The notes beneath the pieces are model-generated. The model was not told the origin of the DNA, did no database searches, and worked only from the letters and a program-made list of their open reading frames with translations. From assembly GCF_039522365.1 (NCBI RefSeq), contig NZ_BAAADJ010000023.1, forward strand, positions 124,001 through 188,000: a DNA stretch of 64,000 bases, read 5' to 3'. Below are positions 8,378 to 17,091 of the stretch, piece after piece. How positions within the stretch are numbered: the stretch's first letter is position 1; every line of letters begins with the position of its first letter. Both the position numbers and the translations under genes were made by a program. This stretch comes from Bacillus carboniphilus. Its GTDB lineage: Bacteria; Bacillota; Bacilli; Bacillales; JC228.

Positions 8378-10309
8378 ATGGCTGATGTAGTAAAAGTTAC
8401 GTTCCCAGATGGTGCTGTGAAGGAGTTTGAAAGAGGCACCACAACAGAAGATATTGCAGCTTCCATTAGTCCAGGATTAAAGAAAAAAGCCATCGCTGGT
8501 AAGCTGAATGGCGAGCTAATTGATTTGCGCTGGCCAATTCAAGAAGATGGAGCTATTGAAATTGTGACACAAGACGCAAATGAAGCGTTAGAAATAATGA
8601 GGCACTCAACGGCACACCTAATGGCACAAGCGATTAAACGTTTGTATCCAAGTGTAAAGCTAGGGGTCGGTCCTGTTATTGAAAATGGTTTTTACTATGA
8701 CATGGATTTAGAAGTATCTCTAACTCCAGAGGATCTTCCAGCTATTGAAAAGGAAATGAACAAGATCATTGGTGAAAATCTTGAAATCGTTCGAAAAGAA
8801 GTTTCAAGAGATGAAGCACATGCCCGTTTTGCTAAAATTGAAGACCCATATAAATTAGAGCTACTTGAAGCGATTCCTGCAGATGAAAAGGTTTCGATCT
8901 ATGAGCAAGGTGAATTCTTCGACCTATGCCGAGGAGTGCACGTTCCTTCCACTGGAAAAATTAAAGAATTTAAACTATTAAGCATCTCTGGTGCATACTG
9001 GCGTGGAGACAGCAAAAACAAAATGCTTCAACGTGTTTATGGAACAGCCTTCTTCAAGAAGGAAGACCTAGCTGAGCACCTTCGTTTGCTTGAGGAAGCA
9101 AAAGAGCGTGACCACCGTAAGCTAGGAAAAGAGTTGGACCTATTTACAATTTCACAAAAGGTTGGTCAAGGTCTTCCACTTTGGTTACCAAAAGGTGCTA
9201 CAATTCGCCGTACCATCGAGCGTTATATTGTAGATAAGGAAATTAAGCTTGGCTATGATCACGTTTATACTCCAGTACTTGCTAGTGTAGAGTTATATAA
9301 AACAAGCGGTCACTGGGATCACTATCAAGACGATATGTACCCAGTTATGCCAATGGATAACGAGGACTTGGTACTTCGTCCAATGAACTGTCCGCACCAT
9401 ATGATGGTGTATAAAAATGATATTCACAGTTATCGTGAACTTCCAATTCGTATTGCTGAGCTTGGTACAATGCACCGTTACGAAATGTCAGGAGCTCTGT
9501 CAGGACTACAACGTGTACGTGGAATGACTCTAAATGATGCACACGTGTTTGTTCGTCCGGATCAAATTAAGGAAGAGTTCATCCGTGTCGTAAACTTAAT
9601 TTTAGAAGTATATAAAGACTTTGGTCTTGAGGATTACTCATTCCGTTTGTCCTACCGTGATCCAGAGGATAAAGAAAAATACTTTGACGATGATGCAATG
9701 TGGGAAAAAGCACAGGCTATGTTAAAGGATGCAATGGACGAAATCGGCTTAGAGTATTTTGAGGCAGAAGGAGAAGCAGCATTCTACGGACCTAAGTTAG
9801 ACGTGCAAGTTCGTACAGCATTAGGTAAGGATGAAACTTTATCCACTGTTCAATTAGACTTCTTACTTCCTGAAAGATTCGATCTAACTTACGTAGGAGA
9901 AGACGGCAAGCAGCATCGCCCAGTCGTTATCCACCGTGGTGTCGTTTCAACAATGGAACGCTTCGTAGCCTTCTTAATTGAAGAATACAAAGGAGCATTC
10001 CCAACTTGGTTAGCACCGGTTCAAGCTGTTGTGATTCCAGTATCTCCTGATGTTCATTACGATTACGCACGTAAGGTAAAAGAAGTTTTAAAAGCAGAAG
10101 GTATCCGTGTTGAATTGGATGATCGCGATGAAAAAATGGGTTATAAAATCCGCGAAGCACAAATGCAAAAAACACCTTACATGTTAGTTGTAGGGGACCA
10201 AGAAGCTCAGGATGAGGCTGTTAATGTTCGTAAATATGGAGAGCAAAAATCAGAGACCATTTCTCTAGATGCTTTCATTGCTAAGATAAAAGAAGAAGTG
10301 TCACGCTAG
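8378..10309 (+). CDS. thrS: Threonyl-tRNA synthetase
   Basis: 643 aa from ATG 8378, 8 bases after AAGGAG; a GTG three codons upstream overlaps that site. The order is a TGS domain (about 1-64), an editing domain with the [10 protein letters not shown] motif (about 73-82), a class II catalytic core and a C-terminal HGTP anticodon-binding domain (about 540-640). The zinc-binding cysteine and histidine lie in [10 protein letters not shown] (about 335-344), and motif 3 ends in [13 protein letters not shown]. Expression is controlled by the upstream T-box. It stands alone between terminators. Confidence 0.97.
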   Translation: MADVVKVTFPDGAVKEFERGTTTEDIAASISPGLKKKAIAGKLNGELIDLRWPIQEDGAIEIVTQDANEALEIMRHSTAHLMAQAIKRLYPSVKLGVGPVIENGFYYDMDLEVSLTPEDLPAIEKEMNKIIGENLEIVRKEVSRDEAHARFAKIEDPYKLELLEAIPADEKVSIYEQGEFFDLCRGVHVPSTGKIKEFKLLSISGAYWRGDSKNKMLQRVYGTAFFKKEDLAEHLRLLEEAKERDHRKLGKELDLFTISQKVGQGLPLWLPKGATIRRTIERYIVDKEIKLGYDHVYTPVLASVELYKTSGHWDHYQDDMYPVMPMDNEDLVLRPMNCPHHMMVYKNDIHSYRELPIRIAELGTMHRYEMSGALSGLQRVRGMTLNDAHVFVRPDQIKEEFIRVVNLILEVYKDFGLEDYSFRLSYRDPEDKEKYFDDDAMWEKAQAMLKDAMDEIGLEYFEAEGEAAFYGPKLDVQVRTALGKDETLSTVQLDFLLPERFDLTYVGEDGKQHRPVVIHRGVVSTMERFVAFLIEEYKGAFPTWLAPVQAVVIPVSPDVHYDYARKVKEVLKAEGIRVELDDRDEKMGYKIREAQMQKTPYMLVVGDQEAQDEAVNVRKYGEQKSETISLDAFIAKIKEEVSR

Positions 10310-10317
10310 TTGAGGTT

Positions 10318-10346
10318 AGAGGCAGCAGGTTTTGCTGCCTCTTTTG
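10318..10346 (+). terminator. Terminator of thrS
   Basis: Stem AGAGGCAGCA (10318-10327) with TGCTGCCTCT (10333-10342), 5-nt loop, then TTT. Confidence 0.9.
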
Positions 10347-10380
10347 TATAATCAAAGTGTAAACAAAGGGGAAAAGGATA

Positions 10381-11085
10381 ATGAACAAAAACGAAGCGGT
10401 TGAATTCTCACAAAAATTTATTGAATCTGAATTCCCGCAGTGTGAAGCAGCGTTCCTATGTGGGAGTGCAGCAAGGGGAGAAATGAAGAGCACTTCTGAT
10501 CTAGATCTACTTATTTTTGATAGTAAAGTGAAGCCCTACCGTCAAGGAGTCATATGGAATTCACAACCAATTGAATTCTTTGTTTTAAATGATGAGAGAT
10601 TAGAAGAACGAAATCAGCAGGATAAGGATTTAGGCAGACCAATCATAGCCAATATGCTTCACCAAGGCGTTTCTTTAAAAGATGATGGTAAAAATGAAGC
10701 TCGTAAAAACAACGTAGCTGAGTATTTGAAACAAGGACCTAACCCCTTATCGGAAGCTTTTATTGAAGCTTCCCGATATTTTGTATTTGACCTTCTTGAT
10801 GATTTTGAGGATAGTGTGAACCGTCAAACTGCCATAGAAACCATGCACAGATTGAGTGTGGACTTTGCTGAAATGGTTTTACGATATAATGGCAAATGGA
10901 TTGGAAGAGGAAAAGCATTAACCAAGGAACTATATAATTTTGATCCACAGTTTGCAGAAGAATACTATTCTGCTTTAGATGTATTTTACAAAGAGGATGA
11001 TAAAGAGCCTTTTATAAACCTTGTAAAAGCCTTCTATGAACAGCTTGGTGGACCTTTGTTTGCTGGATTTCATCGTTATTTTTAA
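10381..11085 (+). CDS. Nucleotidyltransferase-fold protein
   Basis: 234 aa. The N-terminal third carries the minimal nucleotidyltransferase signature: LCGSAARGEMKSTSDLDLLIF (about residues 27-47), that is GSxxRGE followed by DLD, the metal-binding aspartates. The C-terminal part is helical. This resembles both antibiotic-modifying nucleotidyltransferases and MNT-type proteins. There is no adjacent HEPN gene, which argues against a classic MNT-HEPN toxin pair, though the helical C-terminus could hold a fused HEPN-like domain. The start at ATG 10381 follows AAAGGGGAAAAGGAT. In B. subtilis this slot holds lytST-ysbAB-ysaA, so the gene is an accessory difference. Substrate unknown. Confidence 0.75.
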   Translation: MNKNEAVEFSQKFIESEFPQCEAAFLCGSAARGEMKSTSDLDLLIFDSKVKPYRQGVIWNSQPIEFFVLNDERLEERNQQDKDLGRPIIANMLHQGVSLKDDGKNEARKNNVAEYLKQGPNPLSEAFIEASRYFVFDLLDDFEDSVNRQTAIETMHRLSVDFAEMVLRYNGKWIGRGKALTKELYNFDPQFAEEYYSALDVFYKEDDKEPFINLVKAFYEQLGGPLFAGFHRYF

Positions 11086-11093
11086 AAAAATGG

Positions 11094-11122
11094 TTGCAAA
11101 GTAGTCTTCTAGTTGTTACAAT
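11094..11122 (+). promoter_or_regulatory. Sigma-A promoter of infC-rpmI-rplT
   Basis: TTGCAA (11094-11099) and TACAAT (11117-11122), 17-bp spacer, just before the L20 leader. Confidence 0.75.
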
Positions 11123-11129
11123 TGCTTTT

Positions 11130-11342
11130 GTTGAAAAAAGCCACAACGGTCCTACATTTGACACGCTGTCGGATGTATGGTAATCTAATAAAGGTTAACT
11201 GAATACGGTTTGTATATGTAAAAGTAGAAGCATCCCCGCTTCTCACCTGATTGACGCTAAAGCAGTTGGCAGGTAAGTTATTTTTTCTGTTAAAATGATA
11301 GATGGCGGGGCGTATTGTGCGCACCGCCATTTTTGTTGTTTT
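11130..11342 (+). ncRNA. L20 leader (ribosomal protein autoregulatory RNA)
   Basis: The interval before infC matches the Bacillus L20 leader in position, in the segment CATCCCCGCTTCTCACCTGA (11232-11251) and in its end. It ends in a terminator hairpin, ATGGCGG (11302-11308) with CCGCCAT (11324-11330), followed by TTTTGTTGTTTTT. In B. subtilis excess L20 binds this leader, which mimics its 23S site, and promotes attenuation. Boundaries are approximate. It accounts for the 334-bp gap. Confidence 0.88.
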
Positions 11343-11419
11343 TACAACTATGACCTTGCTAACACACTTACGTTAAAACAATTCAAACGTTGTATTCGAA
11401 TTTTTTGGAGGTGGCTCTT

Positions 11420-11938
11420 ATTAGCAAAGGAGACATGATCGTAAACGAGGGCATTCGCGCTCGTGAGGTTCGTTTAATTGATGCCAATGGCGATCAGCTT
11501 GGTATTAAATCCCGTGTAGAAGCATTAGAAATTGCTGCCACGCGCAATCTTGACCTGGTGTTAGTAGCACCTAGTGCAAAACCGCCTGTTGCTCGTATTA
11601 TGGACTTCGGTAAATACCGTTTCGAACAACAGAAGAAAGAAAAAGAAGCTCGTAAAAAGCAAAAGATCATCAATGTGAAAGAAGTTCGTTTAAGTCCGAC
11701 AATTGATGAGCATGACTTTAATACAAAGCTTCGTAATGCAATTAAATTCCTTGAAAAAGGCGATAAGGTAAAAGCCTCTATCCGCTTTAAAGGGAGAGCA
11801 ATTACACATAAAGAAATCGGCCATAAGGTACTTAGTCGATTTGCTGAAAGCTGTTCAGAGGTAAGTTCTATTGAATCTGCCCCTAAAATGGACGGCCGTT
11901 CAATGTTTTTAGTATTAGCCCCGAAAAACGAGAAGTAA
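11420..11938 (+). CDS. infC: Translation initiation factor IF-3 (non-canonical ATT start)
   Basis: 172 aa if translation begins at ATT 11420, 7 bases after a perfect GGAGGT at 11407-11412. The next ATG (11435) would be 22 bases away and would remove conserved N-terminal residues. An AUU start is an established property of infC, allowing IF-3 to repress its own synthesis. The N-domain includes [16 protein letters not shown] and [21 protein letters not shown], and the C-domain [15 protein letters not shown] and [10 protein letters not shown]. It discriminates initiator tRNA and prevents subunit joining. First gene of the infC-rpmI-rplT operon. Confidence 0.95.
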   Translation: MSKGDMIVNEGIRAREVRLIDANGDQLGIKSRVEALEIAATRNLDLVLVAPSAKPPVARIMDFGKYRFEQQKKEKEARKKQKIINVKEVRLSPTIDEHDFNTKLRNAIKFLEKGDKVKASIRFKGRAITHKEIGHKVLSRFAESCSEVSSIESAPKMDGRSMFLVLAPKNEK

Positions 11939-11960
11939 TGGACTAAGGAGGAATTTCATA

Positions 11961-12158
11961 ATGCCTAAAATGAAAACTCACCGTGGCTCTGCTAAGCGTT
12001 TCAAAAAGACTGGTTCAGGCAAACTGAAGCGTTCTAAAGCATACACTAGCCACTTGTTCGCAAATAAATCACAAAAGCAAAAGCGTAAGCTTCGTAAAGG
12101 TACTGTTGTATCTAAAGGTGATTTCAAACGTATTCGTCATATGTTAGACAACTTATAA
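11961..12158 (+). CDS. rpmI: 50S ribosomal protein L35
   Basis: 65 aa, very basic. It begins [21 protein letters not shown] and has the C-terminal motif [10 protein letters not shown] typical of L35. ATG 11961 follows AAGGAGG. It lies 22 bp after infC in the L20-controlled operon. Confidence 0.97.
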   Translation: MPKMKTHRGSAKRFKKTGSGKLKRSKAYTSHLFANKSQKQKRKLRKGTVVSKGDFKRIRHMLDNL

Positions 12159-12187
12159 GAAAATGCTCTGATTAGGAGGGAACAAAT

Positions 12188-12547
12188 ATGCCACGCGTAA
12201 AAGGCGGAACTGTTACACGTAAACGTCGTAAAAAAGTCATTAAATTAGCCAAAGGTTATTTCGGTTCAAAACATAGATTATATAAAGTAGCAAACCAACA
12301 AGTTATGAAATCTTATAACTATGCTTACCGCGATCGTCGTCAAAAGAAGCGCGACTTCCGTAAGCTTTGGATTGCTCGTATCAATGCAGGTGCTCGTCTA
12401 AACGGTCTTTCTTACAGCCGTTTCATGCACGGTCTAAAACTTGCTGGTATCGAAGTTAACCGTAAAATGTTAGCTGACCTTGCTATCCATGATGAAAAAG
12501 CATTCACTGAGTTAGCAAATGCAGCAAAATCTCAACTTCAAAAGTAA
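12188..12547 (+). CDS. rplT: 50S ribosomal protein L20
   Basis: 119 aa, strongly basic, beginning [24 protein letters not shown]-like, with the conserved segments [15 protein letters not shown] (about 49-63) and [19 protein letters not shown]20 is an early assembly protein that binds 23S rRNA and, in Bacillus, the leader of its own operon. ATG 12188 lies behind TAGGAGGG. The operon ends at the terminator just downstream. Confidence 0.97.
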   Translation: MPRVKGGTVTRKRRKKVIKLAKGYFGSKHRLYKVANQQVMKSYNYAYRDRRQKKRDFRKLWIARINAGARLNGLSYSRFMHGLKLAGIEVNRKMLADLAIHDEKAFTELANAAKSQLQK

Positions 12548-12555
12548 TGAACGGT

Positions 12556-12585
12556 AAAAAGCCACCCTTTGTTGGGTGGCTTTTT
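12556..12585 (+). terminator. Terminator of infC-rpmI-rplT
   Basis: AAAAAGCCACCC (12556-12567), short loop, GGGTGGCTTTTT (12574-12585). Confidence 0.93.
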
Positions 12586-12682
12586 GTTTAGGTTAATATA
12601 GTGGTGCTGTAATATAAAAGGGGAAAGTGTACTATGGAGATAATCAGATAAATGCGAGCTTATGATTATAAAAATTTAAGCA

Positions 12683-12823
12683 TTGGATTTCCAATAGAGT
12701 GTCAGGAATTTCTGATAGAAGCCTGAAGTTTTCCGATACACGATAACGAATCTCCGATAGAAGCCCAAAGTTTCCCGATAGGCAGTCTAGAATTCCAGAT
12801 AGAAGACTTGCTTTTCCAACATA
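12683..12823. repeat. Degenerate tandem repeat, exact 21-bp period (phrase TTCCGATAGAA)
   Basis: The core YTCCGATAGAA recurs with variable flanks. The ATA of each core starts at 12694, 12715, 12736, 12757, 12778 and 12799, each exactly 21 bp apart, with a seventh at 12821 (22 bp). Core sequences include TTTCCAATAGAG, TTTCTGATAGAA, TTTCCGATACA, TCTCCGATAGAA and TTCCAGATAGAA. It fills most of the 345-bp gap between rplT and the ysdA-like gene. On the minus strand the period is 7 codons and an open frame (12644-12859) results, but it has no convincing ribosome site. Confidence 0.8.
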
Positions 12824-12892
12824 CTCCGGTAAACACCCTAATAATCGGAGGAATTCCATAAAAATTCCATCAATAAAGAGAGGAGGAATACA

Positions 12893-13171
12893 ATGATATA
12901 TAAATTTATCTTCTTCTACCTACTAATCTTCAACATCTGGGGCTACATTCTCATGGCCATAGACAAAAAAAGAGCCATCAAACAAAAACATCGAATCTCT
13001 GAAAAGTTCATATGGCAAATTGCCTTTATTGGGGGAGCCATTGGTATTTATATGGGGATGAAAAAATTTCGACATAAAACATTACATAAGGTTTTTGTAT
13101 ATGGTGTGCCTGCTGTTATTGTTTTGCATGCGCTGGTAATAATTGCATTAGGGATTTATATGAAAGACTAA
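12893..13171 (+). CDS. ysdA: DUF1294 membrane protein, YsdA-like
   Basis: 92 aa with an N-terminal hydrophobic helix (about 3-22) and a second pair of hydrophobic segments (about 43-58 and 70-90). The conserved DUF1294 pattern is visible: MAIDKKRAIKQKHRISEK, then FIGGAIGIYMGMKKFRHKT. The family is a widespread small membrane protein of unknown function. The start at ATG 12893 follows AGAGGAGG. It sits downstream of rplT, as in B. subtilis. Confidence 0.87.
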   Translation: MIYKFIFFYLLIFNIWGYILMAIDKKRAIKQKHRISEKFIWQIAFIGGAIGIYMGMKKFRHKTLHKVFVYGVPAVIVLHALVIIALGIYMKD

Positions 13172-13264
13172 TGAACCTTGTCATAGAGACAAGTCAGATT
13201 GTATATGTATGTAGTAACCCCATGTACAGACAATCAAGATTATACAGCGAAAGCGGGTGATCAC

Positions 13265-13846
13265 ATGGATAGTACAATGACGCTGTTGTTTTCATTTGTA
13301 GAAACAGGTGGAATCTTAGCTCCCGTTATATTTGTTTCGTTTCATATTTTACGACAATTTTTCTTCATCCCCGTACCAGTGGTATGTATGGCTGGAGGAA
13401 TATTATTTGGAACGACATTTGGGACGTTGTTTTCCATTATAGGACTGATGGTTTCTTGTTTACTGTTTTACATGGTTATTGAGAAAATGCCAAAAACATA
13501 TGAAAAGCTAATGAAAGTAAAGGTTAAGTGGTTTGGACCTCACTCTCGTTTAACAATGGGGCAAATTACAATCTTAAGGTTAATTCCATTTATCCATTAT
13601 CACCTCCTAAACGTATGTATGATGGACCGTGCCCGAAGTTTTACAAGATATGTTATCGGAGCCTTTTGGTCTAACCTTCCTCTTGCTTTCTTTTACACTG
13701 TTTTTGGAGAATTTATCAGTGGTTTCACACCAACCATTGCGGTCGTTATCCTCGTAGCTTTATCCGTTTTATTTTATATTCTTCGTGAAAAGGTTACCGT
13801 CTTTAAGTGGAAAGAATTCTTCCCTAAGGCACCTTCTGAAGGATAA
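13265..13846 (+). CDS. TVP38/TMEM64 (VTT/DedA-like) membrane protein
   Basis: 193 aa from ATG 13265; a longer in-frame start at 13199 has no ribosome site and adds a non-conserved hydrophilic segment. About five hydrophobic segments are present. The VTT-domain pattern is visible in FFIPVPVVCMAGGILFGTTFG (about 34-54) and in LRLIPFIHYHLLNVCMMDR (about 104-122), resembling the re-entrant loop of DedA-family lipid scramblases or transporters. Its substrate is unknown. A terminator follows. Confidence 0.8.
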   Translation: MDSTMTLLFSFVETGGILAPVIFVSFHILRQFFFIPVPVVCMAGGILFGTTFGTLFSIIGLMVSCLLFYMVIEKMPKTYEKLMKVKVKWFGPHSRLTMGQITILRLIPFIHYHLLNVCMMDRARSFTRYVIGAFWSNLPLAFFYTVFGEFISGFTPTIAVVILVALSVLFYILREKVTVFKWKEFFPKAPSEG

Positions 13847-13855
13847 ACAGGTTTG

Positions 13856-13890
13856 GAGACCTCTTTAATTAGGGGTCTCTTTTCTTTTTT
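13856..13890 (+). terminator. Terminator of the TVP38-family gene
   Basis: GAGACCTC (13856-13863) with GGGGTCTC (13872-13879), one G-T pair, followed by a T-rich tract. Confidence 0.8.
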
Positions 13891-13942
13891 CTACTTTTGA
13901 TATAATAAATCCAGCACCCATCATAGAGAGAAGGAGTCTGTT

Positions 13943-14440
13943 ATGTTAAACCTCAATAAGTTGTTTCAAATGCAACGTGATTTGGACCAAACAATAGAAG
14001 AAAAAAATAATCTGTTAACGGATGACTTGTTTGAGAGGAAAGTTTTTGCTTTTATCGTCGAGATGGCGGAATTAGCAAACGAAACGCGTTGTTTTAAATT
14101 TTGGAGTCAGAAAGGTCCATCTGAAAAACAAGTATTATTGGAGGAATACGTAGATGGTGTACACTTTTTACTTTCCATTGGAATCGAGAAAAACTTTGAC
14201 TCAATTGAAATCGATTGGGAGAAAGTAAAGAAGGGAACAAGCAGTTTAACAACCCATTTTCTAAAAATAAATGAAGATGTTTTACAATACCGCTCGGCCC
14301 CAACCATAGAAACTTATAGCCAACTTTGCTATTCTTATTTTGAATTAGCCCATTTGTTGAACTTTACTTTACAGGAAGTCGAGCAAGCTTATTTGAAAAA
14401 GAATGAAATTAACTATCAAAGACAAGAATCGGGGTATTAG
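13943..14440 (+). CDS. dUTP diphosphatase, all-alpha (dimeric) type
   Basis: 165 aa, helical. It carries the dUTPase_2 metal-binding pattern: EMAELANE (about residues 41-48), then about 25 residues later EEYVDGVHFLLSIG (about 68-81), equivalent to ExxE and ExxD. The family hydrolyses dUTP to dUMP and pyrophosphate, keeping uracil out of DNA and supplying dUMP for thymidylate. ATG 13943 follows GAAGGAG. It is not related to the trimeric beta-type dUTPase. Confidence 0.85.
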   Translation: MLNLNKLFQMQRDLDQTIEEKNNLLTDDLFERKVFAFIVEMAELANETRCFKFWSQKGPSEKQVLLEEYVDGVHFLLSIGIEKNFDSIEIDWEKVKKGTSSLTTHFLKINEDVLQYRSAPTIETYSQLCYSYFELAHLLNFTLQEVEQAYLKKNEINYQRQESGY

Positions 14441-14542
14441 TAATTTTTACAATTTTAGAAAAGGTTTGTATAATAAGAAACAGAGGGCTCCTCGATTTGT
14501 ACATAAGCAGTTGAGTGAGGATAAAAAAAGGGAGGTCAAATG

Positions 14543-15628
14543 ATGACGAAACTAGATGAAACGTTAACAATGTTAAAAGACCTAACAGATGCAAAAGGGA
14601 TTCCTGGGAATGAAAGAGAACCTAGGGAAGTAATGAAAAAATACATAGAACCATTTGCCGATGAAGTAACAACAGATGGTTTAGGAAGCTTAATTGCCAA
14701 AAAAGTCGGAGATGCGAATGGACCAAAAGTGATGGTCGCTGGGCACCTTGATGAAGTTGGTTTTATGGTAACGAACATTGATGACAAAGGGTTTGTTCGT
14801 TTCCAAACAGTTGGTGGCTGGTGGTCACAAGTTATGCTAGCTCAAAGAGTAACCATTGTTACAAAAAAAGGTGATATTACTGGAGTAATCGGTTCAAAGC
14901 CGCCACATATTTTACCTCCAGAAGCTCGTAAAAAGCCAGTGGATATTAAGGATATGTTTATTGATATTGGTGCTTCTAGTAAAGAAGAAGCATTCGAGTG
15001 GGGCGTAACTCCAGGGGATATGATCGTTCCTTACTTCGAGTTTACAGTCATGAATAACGAAAAAATGCTACTTGCTAAAGCATGGGATAACCGTATTGGT
15101 TGTGCAATTGCTATAGATGTTCTGAAAGGATTAAAAGGTCAAGATCATCCAAATGTAGTATACGGAGTTGGTACGGTTCAAGAAGAAGTAGGATTACGTG
15201 GTGCGAAAACCGCTGCTAATCAAATCCAACCGGATATTGGTTTCGCTGTTGACGTAGGTATTGCAGGAGATACTCCTGGCGTTACGGATAAAGAAGCTTT
15301 AAGTAAGATGGGCGATGGACCTCAAATTATTCTTTATGATGCTTCCATGGTTTCTCATAAAGGACTTCGTGACTTTGTAACAGGTGTTGCGGATGAATTG
15401 AACATTCCATACCAATTTGACTATGTTCCAGGTGGGGGTACTGATTCAGGTGCTATTCACTTAACAGCAAATGGGGTACCGAACCTTGCAATTACGATTG
15501 CAACAAGATATATCCATTCGCATGCAGCGATTTTACACCGAGATGATTATGAGAATGCGGTTAAATTGATTACCGAAGTTATTAAGCGTCTTGATAGAGA
15601 AACAGTTGATACAATTACTTTTGACTAA
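14543..15628 (+). CDS. ysdC: M42 family glutamyl/deblocking aminopeptidase, YsdC-like
   Basis: 361 aa from ATG 14543, chosen because GGAGGT (14531-14536) is then 6 bases away; the adjacent ATG at 14540 would be 3 away. Metal ligands typical of M42 peptidases are visible: the His in GHLDEVGFM (about 67-75), Asp in AWDNRIGCA (about 180-188), Glu pair in [12 protein letters not shown] (about 211-222) and a C-terminal His in [17 protein letters not shown]. The family forms tetrahedral dodecamers that trim peptides in the cytosol. Confidence 0.9.
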   Translation: MTKLDETLTMLKDLTDAKGIPGNEREPREVMKKYIEPFADEVTTDGLGSLIAKKVGDANGPKVMVAGHLDEVGFMVTNIDDKGFVRFQTVGGWWSQVMLAQRVTIVTKKGDITGVIGSKPPHILPPEARKKPVDIKDMFIDIGASSKEEAFEWGVTPGDMIVPYFEFTVMNNEKMLLAKAWDNRIGCAIAIDVLKGLKGQDHPNVVYGVGTVQEEVGLRGAKTAANQIQPDIGFAVDVGIAGDTPGVTDKEALSKMGDGPQIILYDASMVSHKGLRDFVTGVADELNIPYQFDYVPGGGTDSGAIHLTANGVPNLAITIATRYIHSHAAILHRDDYENAVKLITEVIKRLDRETVDTITFD

Positions 15629-15637
15629 TTAAAGAAG

Positions 15638-15675
15638 CCTGATGGGGTAAAAATGATACCCTATCAGGTTTTTTT
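15638..15675 (+). terminator. Terminator of the M42 peptidase gene
   Basis: 12-bp stem CCTGATGGGGTA (15638-15649) with TACCCTATCAGG (15657-15668), one G-T pair, followed by seven T residues. Confidence 0.93.
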
Positions 15676-15697
15676 GTTTATGGGTGGATGCTTTTAA

Positions 15698-15777
15698 GAG
15701 AAAAGTGGAATTAACTGTAAGAAAACTCTTAGAAGATAAGGTTTCCGAGAGAAATGTGGTATTAACTGTATAAAAAC
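15698..15777. repeat. 51-bp-spaced direct repeat (phrase GTGGNATTAACTGTA)
   Basis: The 29-bp segment starting at 15698 and the one starting at 15749 align without gaps, sharing GAGAAA, then GTGG, then ATTAACTGTA and AAAAC. The spacing is 51 bp. More AT-rich relatives such as TTTCTGACAGAAAATTTCC follow at 15794-15812. The block fills the gap between the peptidase terminator and the sspI terminator. Confidence 0.6.
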
Positions 15778-15821
15778 ACACAAAAAAATAAAATTTCTGA
15801 CAGAAAATTTCCAATATATAT

Positions 15822-15860
15822 AAAAAAACTCTCAGAAATTTGCCTTCTGAGAGTTTCTTT
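15822..15860 (-). terminator. Terminator of sspI (bidirectional)
   Basis: 12-bp perfect stem AAACTCTCAGAA (15826-15837) and TTCTGAGAGTTT (15845-15856). On the minus strand it is followed by a run of seven T, so it mainly serves sspI. Confidence 0.88.
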
Positions 15861-15894
15861 ATAATTAAAAGGAAAATAGTTACTCTTTATAAAC

Positions 15895-16104
15895 TTATCT
15901 CTTCAACCCTTGCTCTAACGTTTCAAGCATTTCTTTCTTATCAGCTTCACTCGAATTTTGCCAAATGATTTCAAAAAGGACACCTAGACCTGGAAGCATT
16001 TTTTCTTCACCACTAGAAATCGCATCCACAATCGTATCTTGAAGCTGCCCTTGATCATTATCAGTTACGTTATGCAATATGGCTGCTCTTAAGTTTAATC
16101 CCAT
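15895..16104 (-). CDS. sspI: Small acid-soluble spore protein SspI
   Basis: 69 aa. The start is taken at the ATG giving [14 protein letters not shown], behind GGAGGAAG; the longer in-frame start adds an unconserved basic extension. The signature [20 protein letters not shown] (about 26-45) matches SspI. It is a minor SASP made in the forespore. SASPs of this type are packaged in the spore core. Divergent from the methyltransferase gene, as in B. subtilis. Confidence 0.93.
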   Translation of the reverse strand: MGLNLRAAILHNVTDNDQGQLQDTIVDAISSGEEKMLPGLGVLFEIIWQNSSEADKKEMLETLEQGLKR

Positions 16105-16228
16105 TTTAATCTTCCTCCTACATTTCAATATTCTGCTGAACATAGCATTCCACAACTACAAGTTTATTATGTGCTTCGATTCATGTATAATTCGAAAAAG
16201 AAGCTGACTGAAGAAGGAGAGACCAATC

Positions 16229-16993
16229 TTGAAATGGATCCAATCCGTTCAAAACGAAAAAGTTAAAGAGTGGAAGAAGCTTTTACAGAAAAAAGGCCGT
16301 GACCATACGAATCAATACATAGTTGAAGGTTTTCATTTAGTTGAAGAGGCTTGTCAGAATCCGTCTGTTGTCCAGGCCATTATGGTAAGGCAAGATATTG
16401 ATTTACCTGACTGGGCACCACCATCCATTGACACCTATCAAATATCTCCAGAAGTGGCTAAGGCAATTTCAGATACAGAAACTAACCAGGGCATTTTTGC
16501 CATTTGTTCAAAAGTTGAACCATCCATTTCAAAAGGGGCAAAGTCCTATCTTTTATTGGATGCTGTTCAAGACCCAGGAAATTTGGGGACCATTATTCGC
16601 ACGGCGGATGCAGCTGGAGTAGATGTCATTATTCTAGGTGAGGGAACAGCTGATGTTTACAATCCTAAGGTATTAAGAAGTGCACAGGGGAGTCATTTTC
16701 ATGTCCCAATCATGAAAGGCAATTTATCTGAATGGATAAGTAAACTCCAATCTCAAGGGGTTACGGTATATGGGTCGAGTCTACAAGGAGCCAAGCCATA
16801 CCAATCAGTAAAACCTCAATCACCATTTGCACTTATATTAGGTAACGAGGGAAATGGTGTTGATCCGTCTGTTCTGGAGAAAACAAATGAAAACTTATAT
16901 GTCCCCATTTATGGGAAAAGTGAATCATTAAATGTGACGATTGCAGGAGGTATCCTTCTATACCACCTTGTGCATGCTGTACATGAAGAGTAA
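16229..16993 (+). CDS. ysgA: TrmH/SpoU-family RNA 2'-O-methyltransferase, YsgA-like
   Basis: 254 aa from TTG 16229, 7 bases after AAGGAGAG; no ATG fits. An N-terminal substrate-binding domain (about 1-95) precedes a knotted SPOUT domain with LLLDAVQDPGNLGTIIRTAD (about 109-128), LILGNEGNGVDPSVL (about 206-220) and SLNVTIAGGILLYH (about 232-245). These three motifs form the SAM site and knot. The family methylates rRNA or tRNA ribose; the exact target here is unknown. Confidence 0.9.
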   Translation: MKWIQSVQNEKVKEWKKLLQKKGRDHTNQYIVEGFHLVEEACQNPSVVQAIMVRQDIDLPDWAPPSIDTYQISPEVAKAISDTETNQGIFAICSKVEPSISKGAKSYLLLDAVQDPGNLGTIIRTADAAGVDVIILGEGTADVYNPKVLRSAQGSHFHVPIMKGNLSEWISKLQSQGVTVYGSSLQGAKPYQSVKPQSPFALILGNEGNGVDPSVLEKTNENLYVPIYGKSESLNVTIAGGILLYHLVHAVHEE

Positions 16994-17005
16994 ACAAAAG
17001 CTCAT

Positions 17006-17034
17006 TTGAAATTTATTTCGTTTCATACTATAAT
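17006..17034 (+). promoter_or_regulatory. Sigma-A promoter of the pheST T-box transcript
   Basis: TTGAAA (17006-17011) and TATAAT (17029-17034), 17-bp spacer, in the gap after ysgA. The start would be near 17041. Confidence 0.75.
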
Positions 17035-17091
17035 GTGGTAGCAAGTACTGTCGTATTTCCATATACTAAGAAATACATAAATATTTTGTAA

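Noticed and set aside
12644-12859. 71-aa minus-strand frame over the 21-bp array
   Set aside because: The heptad-like peptide is a by-product of a period that is a multiple of three. There is no ribosome site and the phrase lies in an intergenic context like the other arrays, so I list the DNA repeat and not a CDS.
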